A DNA stretch of 64,000 nucleotides from Saccharomycopsis malanga (Eukaryota; Ascomycota; Saccharomycetes; Ascoideales; Saccharomycopsidaceae), in assembly GCA_004014935.1 (NCBI GenBank), contig CP025323.1, positions 3,053,001-3,117,000 of the forward strand. Direction: 5' to 3'. The notes beneath the pieces are model-generated. The model searched no databases. It saw nothing but the letters and a program-made list of their open reading frames with translations, and had not been told where the DNA came from. Position 1 is the first letter of the stretch. Each line of letters begins with the position of its first letter. Positions 10,301-18,972 of this stretch are shown one piece after another. Both the position numbers and the translations under genes were made by a program.

Positions 10301-10613
10301 AAGAACGAATTTGAGCACGAACCGGTTCAGGGATTGACCCAATAGAAGTAGCTGTCATGCTAGTCGAGTTTTCAGGTGGTATTCTCAAAGCATATCTTCT
10401 AAAAATAACAGCTGAAAAAGCTCTGATGGTCTCTGTTTCTCCCTTGGCCGCCTTCTCGGCAAAGAATAACAACAACATTGCTATGCCTACGCTGTTGTAC
10501 CAATCATTTTCTAACGCTCTTTCTGCAGTAGCTCTAAGATTGTTGTCTGGAGAGATCAACCCTTCCAAAATTTGGTTAAGCGTCAAAGCTGCGTCTTGCG
10601 GTAATAATGACAT
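7332..10613 (-). CDS. PSE1: Karyopherin beta-3, importin Pse1/Kap121
   Basis: A 1093-residue nuclear import receptor, close to the 1089 residues of S. cerevisiae Pse1/Kap121. It carries ribosomal proteins and transcription factors through the nuclear pore. The N-terminus (LTLNQILEGLISPDNNLRATAERALEN) is the importin-beta Ran-binding region. The rest is a run of HEAT repeats, for example REAAFRVFSAQ-like helices, NDPHPRVQYACCNALGQIS (~410) and DSVPRVQTHAAAALVNF (~450). Acidic loops occur near 340 (DRDSQDEEEYE) and 815-840 (EAENEGEEQYDEGVEDENNE). In the parts I checked, leucine codon CTG was absent, which suggests strong codon bias and high expression. The start at 10613 matches the family N-terminus. 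Confidence 0.93.
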   Translation of the reverse strand: MSLLPQDAALTLNQILEGLISPDNNLRATAERALENDWYNSVGIAMLLLFFAEKAAKGETETIRAFSAVIFRRYALRIPPENSTSMTATSIGSIPEPVRAQIRSLLYDGFIAEQTKGVRHKLADAISEIAKSEISPPGTWNNLLPTLFEATSSNDVSFRESAFRVFSAQPSIIVPHIDKMLTIFNNGFSDSDDLVRIAASSAFVAYFQCVPKKKWGSFSPLLPTLLNGLPRYLEESKEEALTSELESLIELVSLAPKMFKPMLPTIIQFCSTITKNTDLESSTRLASLELLTTFCEASPNMCKLEPSYSEVMVVLTLQLMTEICIDDEEATEWNNNTDRDSQDEEEYEAARNSLDRAALSLGGKVLAEPLFKYLTQMINSANWRERQAALMALSAAAEGCSDVLIVEIPRILDLILPLLNDPHPRVQYACCNALGQISTDFADLIQKNSGDRILPALISKLTNDSVPRVQTHAAAALVNFSENASKDILEPYLDDLLTNLLTLLQGPHRYVQEQVLTTIAIVADAAETKFIKYYDTLMPLLFNVLQSDLGKENRLLKAKSIECSTLIAAAVGKEKFSQHSQQLIQIFAHIQKTTEDDDDPVKPYLEQGWNTICTIIGTDFLPYLPEVLPSLIEQAKAEQIIKLVDEGDDVNQDEQWEVYPLGGKHVALHTAVLDDKVAAMEILKAYADVLQASFNPYVPPIVNEILLPALDFYFHDGVRDSAAGSLPTFLSAAKAASGNKSNETLALWNNIAQKLIECLEGEPLVDILVSYYNAFYNCLIIIGDDPLSTAQLSAFVNSVNENLKAVYKRIKERDEAENEGEEQYDEGVEDENNEFTDEELLDEINKTISTVFKFSKAKFVPAFQQLGATLQTLLNESNKSLKLCGLCMISDLTEHAGADSAIFKDLFIHPVGESLTSPYSSIREVASYIVGVAALNGHDQYADFSIAALEPLFKMISVPDAKQDDNITATENAVTAIAKVLHVYGSRINNLDAMIENWIQGLPIVVDNQSAPFSYSFLAHLIENNHPAVQKNVPKVIDSVIQALLNGSLSSKTAEKSVIAAKQLLSTVPQNDAMSLLQKYSGEEQELIHKWFS

Positions 10614-11243
10614 GTTATGTTATCAGTTGATAAAGCCAAAAAAAAAAGATCGACAAGCTAAATGAATAAACAACCAACAGTATCACAACGCTCAAGACTC
10701 ACAATCGCAATACGTATAAGCTTAATTGATCACCTCGCAAAAAAGACAAAATTGTCCGACAGATCAAATGATTTGAATTATCACTACTATAACACCGCAA
10801 TATACCAATAGACAAAAGGGCCAGCAGATCTAGATGAATTGTTGAACGCGGTGTCAATTCAAAAAAATTTCCGATTTCAACAGTCCTACTATCGGTCGCA
10901 ACCAAAAATTATAGCTTAGTATTAGGTGAAATAAGCTCGTGAGTTTGACATTACCAACCTGGAAGAAACAACAAAACCTTTTCTCTACAGTTTTTCTTCA
11001 ATACTGACAAGACAAAATTTTTTTTTTTCATACGCGCACGTGACTGCACTAAAAATGTAGGGCGCTGCAGGGTTCAGTGCTGCACCGCGACATTGGTGTG
11101 TTTAGCGCGATTACAAGCAGATGGACGTATATACAAGAATATACACGAGAAGAATATATTAGGATGTACACGAGATATACTGTATTATTGTAGGCCAATG
11201 ATTTGGTGCCTAAACCAATAATTTTGTAATGCTGTTTGAAGGG
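10614..11243. other. Intergenic: PSE1 promoter and CBS/PB1 gene 3' flank
   Basis: A 630-bp spacer between tandem minus-strand genes. It contains a T-tract at about 11017-11029 next to a CACGTG box (listed separately). I see no ORF or RNA gene. Confidence 0.6.
11037..11044 (-). promoter_or_regulatory. Cbf1-type E-box GTCACGTG
   Basis: The minus strand reads GTCACGTG, a perfect RTCACRTG site for the yeast bHLH factor Cbf1, ~425 bp upstream of the PSE1 start and beside a poly-T tract. The same sequence is centromere element CDEI, but no CDEIII-like motif follows, so a promoter role is preferred. Confidence 0.4.
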
Positions 11244-13331
11244 TTATTTTGATCTAGATAATGTAATACCCAACAAGATACCCAAGGATAACGTGAACAA
11301 TGCGCCCGAAATCAACACTTCTGGTCGCTGAAGTATTTGTGCTAAGCCTGCTTGATATTCTGTTTCTTGGCCAGAGGGTTCTACAGGGCCAATTTGTAAA
11401 CGAGCTTTGGTAATGTCATCCAAAGCTGACAGATGTTCTTGCTTTGCATCCAGAATCGTTCGTCTGGACAAACATAAAGTAATGTTAGATTGTCTATTCA
11501 TAGTTGCCAAGTCGATAGAAACTCTTAGATCGTCCTCGTTATCTATATCTACCATATCATCGTCCTCGTCAATGTAGCCCAAAGATATTGAACCAGCATC
11601 GACGTGGAGTTTCTCTTCAATGGCAGACTTCAAAAATGGAAGGACGTTTTTGGACTTGGGAAGCATAATCTTAATTTTGTGTGCACGGCCATTATTATCA
11701 AGGTCTTTAAGTTTAAATGTGACCGATTGCTTTTGAGCTCTTATCATATTAGCACCAGGCATCAGCTGCTTGCGCAATTCGCTGGCATACAGAACAACAG
11801 AGTTTACCTCGCTGTCCGGAGCAATGTAACAAGAAATAGAATCTTCTGGAGATATTTCTGATGTTGGGATCGAATCGTTGTCATCCATGTCATCATAATA
11901 GTTTCCTATGTTTCTTGAAGGAGGTTCAATGAAGTTAGAAGAAAGGGTCGCACTATTGACAGATCTCGCTGACTGATGACCCAATAAGTTGGAACTGGTA
12001 ACCCTTGGCGACTGTAAAGCTGCTTTTTTCTTCAAATTTGAGTTATGAATACTGATACTGGATTTAGTAGGTGACCTCAAAGGAGGAGCACTTGATCTTA
12101 CACTGTAGTCAGATTTCAAGGTTTCATTTTCCAAGCTGTTATTAAAGCCCATAGTGCCCCAGAACTTGTCCCATTTAGGGTTAGCAGCATCAGAATTCAT
12201 AAAATCGTCCGGCATATTTTCATCAGAACTCATCATGCCTCTATGCAATTGAAGAAGTGCCATATTGGTTAGTTGGAGGACACTCACCATTCCAACAACA
12301 CTGTGCATTTCATCAGTCACAGGAAGATTCAAAAAGTTTCCTTTATACATAAGCTCCAATGCTTCTACAATTCCCATGCTGCTGTCGCCGAACTCTGGAC
12401 TTGGTGTCATTACTCTGGTGATAATTGTGAAATCAGGTTCATGATCCTGCGCTAGAACACGATACACAATATCCTTGGTGGTTAATATGCCAATCACGCT
12501 TTTGGCGCTGGTAGTGGTATCACGCACAAGCACTGCGGTAGTATGGTTTTTCTTCATAATGTCAGCAGCACTTCGTATAGTGTTATTCGCATCTATGTAT
12601 AAGGATTGCGGGTGATTAGGAACATTCAACACATCTTGCAATGTGGGCGATTCCATTAAATTCAATAGCATTTCAAAGTCTTCAAATTCCTCATTGTCTC
12701 CTGTCAATGCTAGATTATTTTGATACAAGTTGTTGATATTGTTTTTAGCTTTAAGCACCATATCTTGAGCTTGATAATACATCTCAGAATGCTTGTTCAC
12801 ATTCTCTTCATCATGCTCCATATTTGCAATATTCTCTTGGACCTCCACCAAGGCCTCGTTCAACTTTTTAGAGCTGTCCCGAAGCTTTCGAAGTCTTTCG
12901 AGCGTCTGGCTGAAGCATTTCGTGATATCCAACATTCCCACAACATCCCCTTGGTCATCAATCACAGGCAAATGTCTGATCTTATACTTGATCATCTTAT
13001 TCAAAGCAGAAGAGGCTGGTTCATCTGCAGTGGCGCATATTGGATTAGGCGTCATGATATCTTTGGCCTTGAGTAGCTTGGGATGCAACCCGTTAGAAAC
13101 CACTTTGAATGCCAAATCTTTGGCTGTGAATATCCCTATGATCTTGCTTCTGCCAACATCTTTGACTAACGCACAATTGTTCTTCTGAGCGGCCATGGAT
13201 TTCGCTACATTGAATGTCGATTCAAACGGGGAACATATTATGGGCAAATCTGTATTCCACGCCATAATAGGACTATTCTTTCCTTGTTTGGCCATTGAAG
13301 CCCTTGAATTGGTATGTGGAACAACACTCAT
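11244..13331 (-). CDS. Four-CBS and PB1 domain protein, Mug70-like, tail-anchored
   Basis: A 695-residue protein with the order CBS-CBS, coiled coil, CBS-CBS, PB1, membrane tail. The first CBS pair covers about residues 26-140 (GIFTAKDLAFKV, then MTPNPICATADEPASSALNKM and RHLPVIDDQGDVVGMLD). A helical linker spans 145-200. The second pair covers about 240-358 (IGILTTKDIVYRV, then MTPSPEFGD). PB1 is at about 535-620, with the acidic OPCA-like stretch YIDEDDDMVDIDNEDDLR. The C-terminus ends in a hydrophobic helix (ISGALFTLSLGILLGITL) followed by SRSK, a plausible tail anchor. This matches S. pombe Mug70 and its fungal relatives; CBS pairs bind adenine nucleotides and PB1 mediates dimerisation. 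The first ATG is at 13331; upstream in-frame codons lack ATG. The biochemical role is unknown. Confidence 0.8.
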   Translation of the reverse strand: MSVVPHTNSRASMAKQGKNSPIMAWNTDLPIICSPFESTFNVAKSMAAQKNNCALVKDVGRSKIIGIFTAKDLAFKVVSNGLHPKLLKAKDIMTPNPICATADEPASSALNKMIKYKIRHLPVIDDQGDVVGMLDITKCFSQTLERLRKLRDSSKKLNEALVEVQENIANMEHDEENVNKHSEMYYQAQDMVLKAKNNINNLYQNNLALTGDNEEFEDFEMLLNLMESPTLQDVLNVPNHPQSLYIDANNTIRSAADIMKKNHTTAVLVRDTTTSAKSVIGILTTKDIVYRVLAQDHEPDFTIITRVMTPSPEFGDSSMGIVEALELMYKGNFLNLPVTDEMHSVVGMVSVLQLTNMALLQLHRGMMSSDENMPDDFMNSDAANPKWDKFWGTMGFNNSLENETLKSDYSVRSSAPPLRSPTKSSISIHNSNLKKKAALQSPRVTSSNLLGHQSARSVNSATLSSNFIEPPSRNIGNYYDDMDDNDSIPTSEISPEDSISCYIAPDSEVNSVVLYASELRKQLMPGANMIRAQKQSVTFKLKDLDNNGRAHKIKIMLPKSKNVLPFLKSAIEEKLHVDAGSISLGYIDEDDDMVDIDNEDDLRVSIDLATMNRQSNITLCLSRRTILDAKQEHLSALDDITKARLQIGPVEPSGQETEYQAGLAQILQRPEVLISGALFTLSLGILLGITLSRSK

Positions 13332-13545
13332 AGCATCCACTTATTTTATCTTTCTCAACACCCACATATATCAACAGATTTAAATATCAAATTAACAGTC
13401 CGAATCAAGTAATTATAATATAGCTTACAGTTAGAATAAACAAATTAGAGAAAAACGTAAATTGGCGCGTGCAGTAGCACCGGTTAAAGGCCCCGTTCTG
13501 ACCGTCCAACATATCTTTATACAAGAGATGCTCAACCTGTACCAA

Positions 13546-16500
13546 CTAGAATGTTGTTTTCCACGTTTCAATGCTAGGAGTTTCTCTCAATATGTTTAGG
13601 GGAGCAGCATCGCCAGTATCGTTATTAGCTTGGTTGTTCGGCTGAAAGATTCCATGGAAAAAGGCGGGTGGATGTTGTGTAAGATCAGGAATGTAGCTAG
13701 CTGTAAATCTTGGAACTATGATAATGGAAGAGAGCATCAAACAAATTGTAAAGTACAACAATGAATATCGCAGGACAATCCTTCTTCTGATTGCTTTCCT
13801 TCTTTTTGACATCGCTGGTGATAATAATTGGCGGGCCGGTTTATACCAAAATAACATTATCGAATGCCATTTGTCAATATACGGAATAAACAATATAGGT
13901 GTTTGCACCAATAGCAGGATATGGCCTAAAATAAAATCGCATGAGAAATAAGAAAGCTCAATTATTTTAACCGTAAACTCTCGGAAGAACAAAATGATTT
14001 TGTAATTATCTGTCTCTGCTTGAATCCAACTACCATCCCACCAAGCTTTGTTTGAATCACTATGGCTCTCTTCCCTGCCTAGAAATACAATGGTAATAGC
14101 TTGGAATAGCACATTCTGAATGGAAACAGCGCATAGGAAACCCAAAAGTGTTCTACACAAATTCCAGCCTTCTAAGAACCAAAGTAACTCCCAGGCTATT
14201 ATATGTACCATCACCGCCAGACCGTGAGCTACCGAAGCCATCACTGCCGCTGTTTTACTGCAGCAAAACCTAAAAGCGGAAGCAACTGTTAATGAGATTG
14301 GTATGGTGATCAATATTATCACAGTATTTACTGCAATAGGAAATACCACTATAATTGCTAACCGTAACACAGAATTTGTCGGCGAAACATTCTTAACTCC
14401 ATTTTGCCCGTTGATGAATGTATAAGCGAAAAAAGACAAGGCAGTAAATAACAACGAGACCATAACATTAGCCAAGAAAATGTTAGAAAAACTCGGTTTT
14501 TGAGCATTCTTGACGTTAGTGCTTTTTTTCCCTCTTCGAAAACCATTAAACCGAGATCTTGTTTCTCGCATATGTGTGATCCATGATCTAGAGTGGAATT
14601 TAGTGTTGCCTCTAGATAGCCAATGAATGTATTCTTTATAGTCGAGAAAAAATTCGGTCCAGCTAAACTGGTGGGGGTTGAATATAAAGGGTGCCAAGCA
14701 TAATGAGATAGTGGTTAACCAAAACCATAACAATGCTGGCTGCCACATGGCAATGGTTCCAAACAAAAGGGTTAAGAATATATAGGCCCCCGAATAGATT
14801 GAGGTGCTTGCAAATCTGCTGTATTGGTCACTGAATGATAACCGTGTTGTCGCAAACCCTCTGCCACTTGATATATATTTAGCTCCTCCCAAAGTAATAT
14901 TATCTGTCAAGGCTTTAGAGTATATCTGGCAGACGAACACTTCGAATAGAGGAGATAGCGACAAAAAGTGACACACTAATCGAGTTATTGCTTTCCAATA
15001 ACCTCTTTCCATCAATTCCTGAAAAACCAATGGTAAAAAGGCAATGAAGAAGCATATGAAAATGGAAAGAACAAACCGTGATACCCAATCCAAAACAGGT
15101 TGGGTATTGTAACATCCGAGAGGATATTGCATGTCTGTTATCGGAACATCTCGGTTGTACATGCATTTGATGGTTTCATGGTTCAAAGACCCCAAATTCA
15201 TAACAACACACATAAAGAGATTCAAAGAAAGAATAATGAAAATGTTATTGATATGGAACCCAGCATGAGCATAATAAAACGAAAGAAATCTATCCAGAGG
15301 TAATTGCGTGCCTAGGTAAAAGTATTCTCTGCTTAACAGTTGTTCTCCCATACCAGCACCAATCTTAGTAGTGAAATTAAGAATTGAGCCGAACCCAAGA
15401 TCACGACCTTTACCACATTGAAAGTAATCACTATGTTTGATTCTTCCACCACGACACACGGCTGTCATTCCGGCGTATATGTCTTCGTTCAAATGGAGCC
15501 CTTTTTGGGCTTTCGAAATTCCACCTCTTGTGGTCATAAAAATGGCATTCAAGAAATCAGGATGACCATAATGCAACTTGCCACCTATTATAGCTAGTGT
15601 TCTGGCAAACAATGTGCCAAAGGTTTGTTCCTTGCCAGCAGCAACATCGCCAAGAACTCCTGCGTTTTCGGAAAATATGTATTCTCTAGCCCCAACGATT
15701 GCAACAGGAGAATTTCTTCCAACACCGTCTTCAGGAATATAAGGATTCACATCTAAGTTTTTGTATTCCTCAAATTCTGCCAAAATCGAACGAATCTTCA
15801 GGCATTCTTCCAAATAGTTGTCTTGATTAGCATCAATAACTTGGATATACTCGCCTCTGTAAAATATCAAAGCATGATTTTGATTGTCAGCTTTTCCGTC
15901 TCCCAAAATAGGATTGCCTGATAATCTAATTCTGTAGTATGGTATTTTCTTTCCACTTTCGTCTACCTTAGAATTACCATCAATTAAACAAGAGTAATAC
16001 TTTTCCTCAGTAGCTTCAGTAGCTTCCTCCTTCTCCAAGTAGGCTATTTGTAAACGGGGATAAGCCTTAAGCAAAAAATCAGTGCTTTCAAGTTCCTCTT
16101 CTTTAAACTGAGTATAGCGCTGCATTGACACTATCATTTTGAACTTTCTATTTGCCATTATCTCTATCTCATTTTCGATATCCCCGCCGGCATAACTAAT
16201 CTCTGTAATCAATTCTGGGTTTTCTACTCTATACAACAACTTTAAAGCTTTGGCATAATTCATGAACCCTGAAACTGTCCTATACAGTGTTTGACTTCTT
16301 AAAGACGCCCAAATTCGAGTTCTCAACGTGAATTGAGGAATCTCACTTTTAAATCCTACTAAAAAAAATGGGCGGTCCAAAATGTTACTCCAATATGGGT
16401 TTTGTTTGCTTTCCAATTCAGTGCTGACATGATTATAAAAATACTCTTTATTGTCTTTTTCTTTTTCTTCCAGAAGCCTTTGACCTGCAATAATTCTAGT

Positions 16501-18972
16501 GTCATTGACGAAGCAATTCCATTCAACTGGGTGCAACACTTTCAAATATTCTAACAAACTAACTTTTGAATGGCCGTCTGTTTCTTTGATTATTTCTTTT
16601 AAACTGAGAATAATTTTTTCAGAGTAATGTGGGATCAAAACTGTAAATGTGGGCATTGTCTCCACAGGAATTGGGTCAGGTAAGTTCCCTGCTAAAGAGC
16701 GAGCAAAAAATGAGAATCTTCTTTCTGCTTCTGACTTTTTTGGAAAATATTCAGTTGTTTCTTCTTCATTGGTATCGTCTTTAGCCATAAAAAATAAAGG
16801 GTCTTTCAAAGCAAGTTTTCCCTCGATTTCAGATTCGACTTGATGATAAAGAAGTCGATGAACATGTTCTAAAGTCAAAATATGCTCTTTATACATAGTA
16901 ATGACAATACCATTCCATATTTGAGATGCTAGTATTTTTGGTTTATACTTGATTTCCATATCCGCAGTTGCCAAAATTTTTGCATAAATTCTTTTCGGTA
17001 GTAGACCATACTGATTTTTCCAAGGGCTGAATAATGAAAATCCAGATTTGTAAGAATAAAAACAAGAGAAGATGCAGTTGCAAATAATGTACCAAAGATA
17101 TGTGTCTAGAAAGAATAAGATCATATCAGTCAAATACATCAGCAATAGAACAATTTTAGGTTGGTATCTGCAGACTAAGTCTCCGTAGTAAGTTTCACCA
17201 ACACATCTGCTCATGTCCATGATTGACAAAACTCTGATGGGATCTCTTAAGGACAATGTTAAAAAATAGTAAGACTCAGTGAATTTGCACGCAAAAATTA
17301 TAACCCACAATATGTAAGAGGAAACTCTGTTGCCTTTGCTTATTTTTGGAAAGCATGCTGTAAACTCAATAGTCGCATAGTATTTTTTGATATGACTTTT
17401 AGGTGTTGTTAAATAAGATCCAAAAAGAGCACCCAATGGTCTTGAAGCAAAAAACAAGAAAGTCAAGATCGAGAACACGAACTGAAATATTGAAAGAGCA
17501 AATGCAGACCTTGAGTATGTGTCAAATGGGATATATACTAAGATATAACCCGAAGGAGCCACATTTACTACAGTCACCAGCAAAATGATCAAAAATCTTT
17601 TGCTCAGATGTTGAGCCCCAGGCCATTGTCTTGGAACAAATGACCATTCGGCAAGAGTGGCAACCAGTTGAATTAGACAGGCAATTGTTCCTCCGAGAGA
17701 AACAACTGATAAAGTTACTTGTGGTAAAGGTTTATTATCTACCGTTTGAACATAGTTTGGAGTGTAAAGAGTAGGTGAGTTGAAACTGGTGTAATACCAA
17801 AATGTGGAAAGATGTATAATCCAAATTCTATTGAAATTAGTGACCAAATGCATCCAAGTTCTTCGTTCTCTGTAAGTTTTCTGAAATGCTTTCTTCCACG
17901 TTACGTTTCTGAGGTTAGGGTATCTTTGGTGCCTTGGAAGATCCATAAGTTTCGTTTTGTCTGATAACTTTATTCTTTTCAGTCCACCCTCGTACCAAAA
18001 TAATTGATTCACATCATCATAACCAATAATACTTTTATGGTCACGATCTCTTTTGACATAGGCGCCATTAACCTTTTTATATGCTTGGTCCCGAATGAAA
18101 TTGTAAATTGGTGTTATAACGTTGTCTAGAAAGTCGAACTGGGGGGTTTTGATCTTTGAAAGGTCTTCCTTGGTGCTCGAGACGAAAAAATCCCAAGAGA
18201 GCTTGAAAATAAAACATAATGTTTCCGGTGTGAACCGAATTTGGTTTGCCTCTCCCCATATCAAGAGATATAAAGCAATTTGTTGAATCATTTCTTTTGG
18301 CGACAGTAAACTATTTATTACTTTCCAACGGTGCTCAACCCCTTTCAATGAGTTTGATGATAGTTCATTTCTTAACAATTCCACAGCCTTCAAGTTAATA
18401 GATTCTTCAGCAGGCACTGTTGTTTGAAGTTTGTAAAAATTTTTTTTCTGATCCTCGGTCATGTCTTCAACTGATTGTGAGATCAAAAGATCCTCAGCAC
18501 CATCTATGTTCAGCATTGCTGAAAAATACCATTTTCTGTAATTAGCATTATCTCCAGCAATATAGTCTGCATGTAAAGTCAACAAAGCTTCCCTAGCAGA
18601 CAATCTACTTGCTCTTGAGTCCAGTTGAACCATTAAGTGGTCATACATGTTTTTCATTGAATCTTCTTGAAAGCCAAAGTGTTTTTTTAATTCATTGAAA
18701 ATTTCTAGAATTTCTTCCCTGGTAATTGGTTCATCATTTTCTTTACACCAACAAGGATGAGTGGTTGTTTGGTATATGTACGGCCTGGAGCCATTTTCAT
18801 CTGCTTGTGGTTCTGAATCGTAATAACCGGGATAAGCATCGGCTTGAAAAGCATTTTCGTAATCGCCTTCATTGCCATTTCCATCATAAAAGGCATATTC
18901 ATCATTCATGTTGGGACCATCGGCATCATCATCACTTGCAGGTGGCGCAAATCTGTTATCAGGATTACTCAT
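13546..18972 (-). CDS. 1,3-beta-glucan synthase catalytic subunit (FKS family)
   Basis: An 1808-residue integral membrane glucosyltransferase that makes cell-wall 1,3-beta-glucan from UDP-glucose. It has the FKS layout: acidic soluble N-terminus, a first membrane block (~residues 400-640), the large conserved cytoplasmic catalytic region (~700-1270, including RTRIWASLRSQTLYRT, GNPILGDGKADNQNHA and GAREYIFSENAGVLGD), then a second membrane block to the C-terminus. Echinocandin hot spot 1 is intact (FLTLSLRDP, residues 570-578). Hot spot 2 reads DWVSRFVL (1295-1302) instead of the usual DWIRRYTL/DWVRRYTL. It is also shorter than typical Fks1 (~1880-1900 residues), nearer Fks3 (~1785). I therefore suspect an FKS3/GSL-type paralogue. 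The start is the first ATG at 18972 (MSNPDNRFAPP); upstream in-frame codons contain no ATG. Confidence 0.93.
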   Translation of the reverse strand: MSNPDNRFAPPASDDDADGPNMNDEYAFYDGNGNEGDYENAFQADAYPGYYDSEPQADENGSRPYIYQTTTHPCWCKENDEPITREEILEIFNELKKHFGFQEDSMKNMYDHLMVQLDSRASRLSAREALLTLHADYIAGDNANYRKWYFSAMLNIDGAEDLLISQSVEDMTEDQKKNFYKLQTTVPAEESINLKAVELLRNELSSNSLKGVEHRWKVINSLLSPKEMIQQIALYLLIWGEANQIRFTPETLCFIFKLSWDFFVSSTKEDLSKIKTPQFDFLDNVITPIYNFIRDQAYKKVNGAYVKRDRDHKSIIGYDDVNQLFWYEGGLKRIKLSDKTKLMDLPRHQRYPNLRNVTWKKAFQKTYRERRTWMHLVTNFNRIWIIHLSTFWYYTSFNSPTLYTPNYVQTVDNKPLPQVTLSVVSLGGTIACLIQLVATLAEWSFVPRQWPGAQHLSKRFLIILLVTVVNVAPSGYILVYIPFDTYSRSAFALSIFQFVFSILTFLFFASRPLGALFGSYLTTPKSHIKKYYATIEFTACFPKISKGNRVSSYILWVIIFACKFTESYYFLTLSLRDPIRVLSIMDMSRCVGETYYGDLVCRYQPKIVLLLMYLTDMILFFLDTYLWYIICNCIFSCFYSYKSGFSLFSPWKNQYGLLPKRIYAKILATADMEIKYKPKILASQIWNGIVITMYKEHILTLEHVHRLLYHQVESEIEGKLALKDPLFFMAKDDTNEEETTEYFPKKSEAERRFSFFARSLAGNLPDPIPVETMPTFTVLIPHYSEKIILSLKEIIKETDGHSKVSLLEYLKVLHPVEWNCFVNDTRIIAGQRLLEEKEKDNKEYFYNHVSTELESKQNPYWSNILDRPFFLVGFKSEIPQFTLRTRIWASLRSQTLYRTVSGFMNYAKALKLLYRVENPELITEISYAGGDIENEIEIMANRKFKMIVSMQRYTQFKEEELESTDFLLKAYPRLQIAYLEKEEATEATEEKYYSCLIDGNSKVDESGKKIPYYRIRLSGNPILGDGKADNQNHALIFYRGEYIQVIDANQDNYLEECLKIRSILAEFEEYKNLDVNPYIPEDGVGRNSPVAIVGAREYIFSENAGVLGDVAAGKEQTFGTLFARTLAIIGGKLHYGHPDFLNAIFMTTRGGISKAQKGLHLNEDIYAGMTAVCRGGRIKHSDYFQCGKGRDLGFGSILNFTTKIGAGMGEQLLSREYFYLGTQLPLDRFLSFYYAHAGFHINNIFIILSLNLFMCVVMNLGSLNHETIKCMYNRDVPITDMQYPLGCYNTQPVLDWVSRFVLSIFICFFIAFLPLVFQELMERGYWKAITRLVCHFLSLSPLFEVFVCQIYSKALTDNITLGGAKYISSGRGFATTRLSFSDQYSRFASTSIYSGAYIFLTLLFGTIAMWQPALLWFWLTTISLCLAPFIFNPHQFSWTEFFLDYKEYIHWLSRGNTKFHSRSWITHMRETRSRFNGFRRGKKSTNVKNAQKPSFSNIFLANVMVSLLFTALSFFAYTFINGQNGVKNVSPTNSVLRLAIIVVFPIAVNTVIILITIPISLTVASAFRFCCSKTAAVMASVAHGLAVMVHIIAWELLWFLEGWNLCRTLLGFLCAVSIQNVLFQAITIVFLGREESHSDSNKAWWDGSWIQAETDNYKIILFFREFTVKIIELSYFSCDFILGHILLLVQTPILFIPYIDKWHSIMLFWYKPARQLLSPAMSKRRKAIRRRIVLRYSLLYFTICLMLSSIIIVPRFTASYIPDLTQHPPAFFHGIFQPNNQANNDTGDAAPLNILRETPSIETWKTTF

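Noticed and set aside
11037-11044. Point centromere, from CDEI-like GTCACGTG beside a poly-T tract
   Set aside because: No 80-90 bp AT-rich CDEII followed by a CDEIII core; better read as a Cbf1 promoter site.
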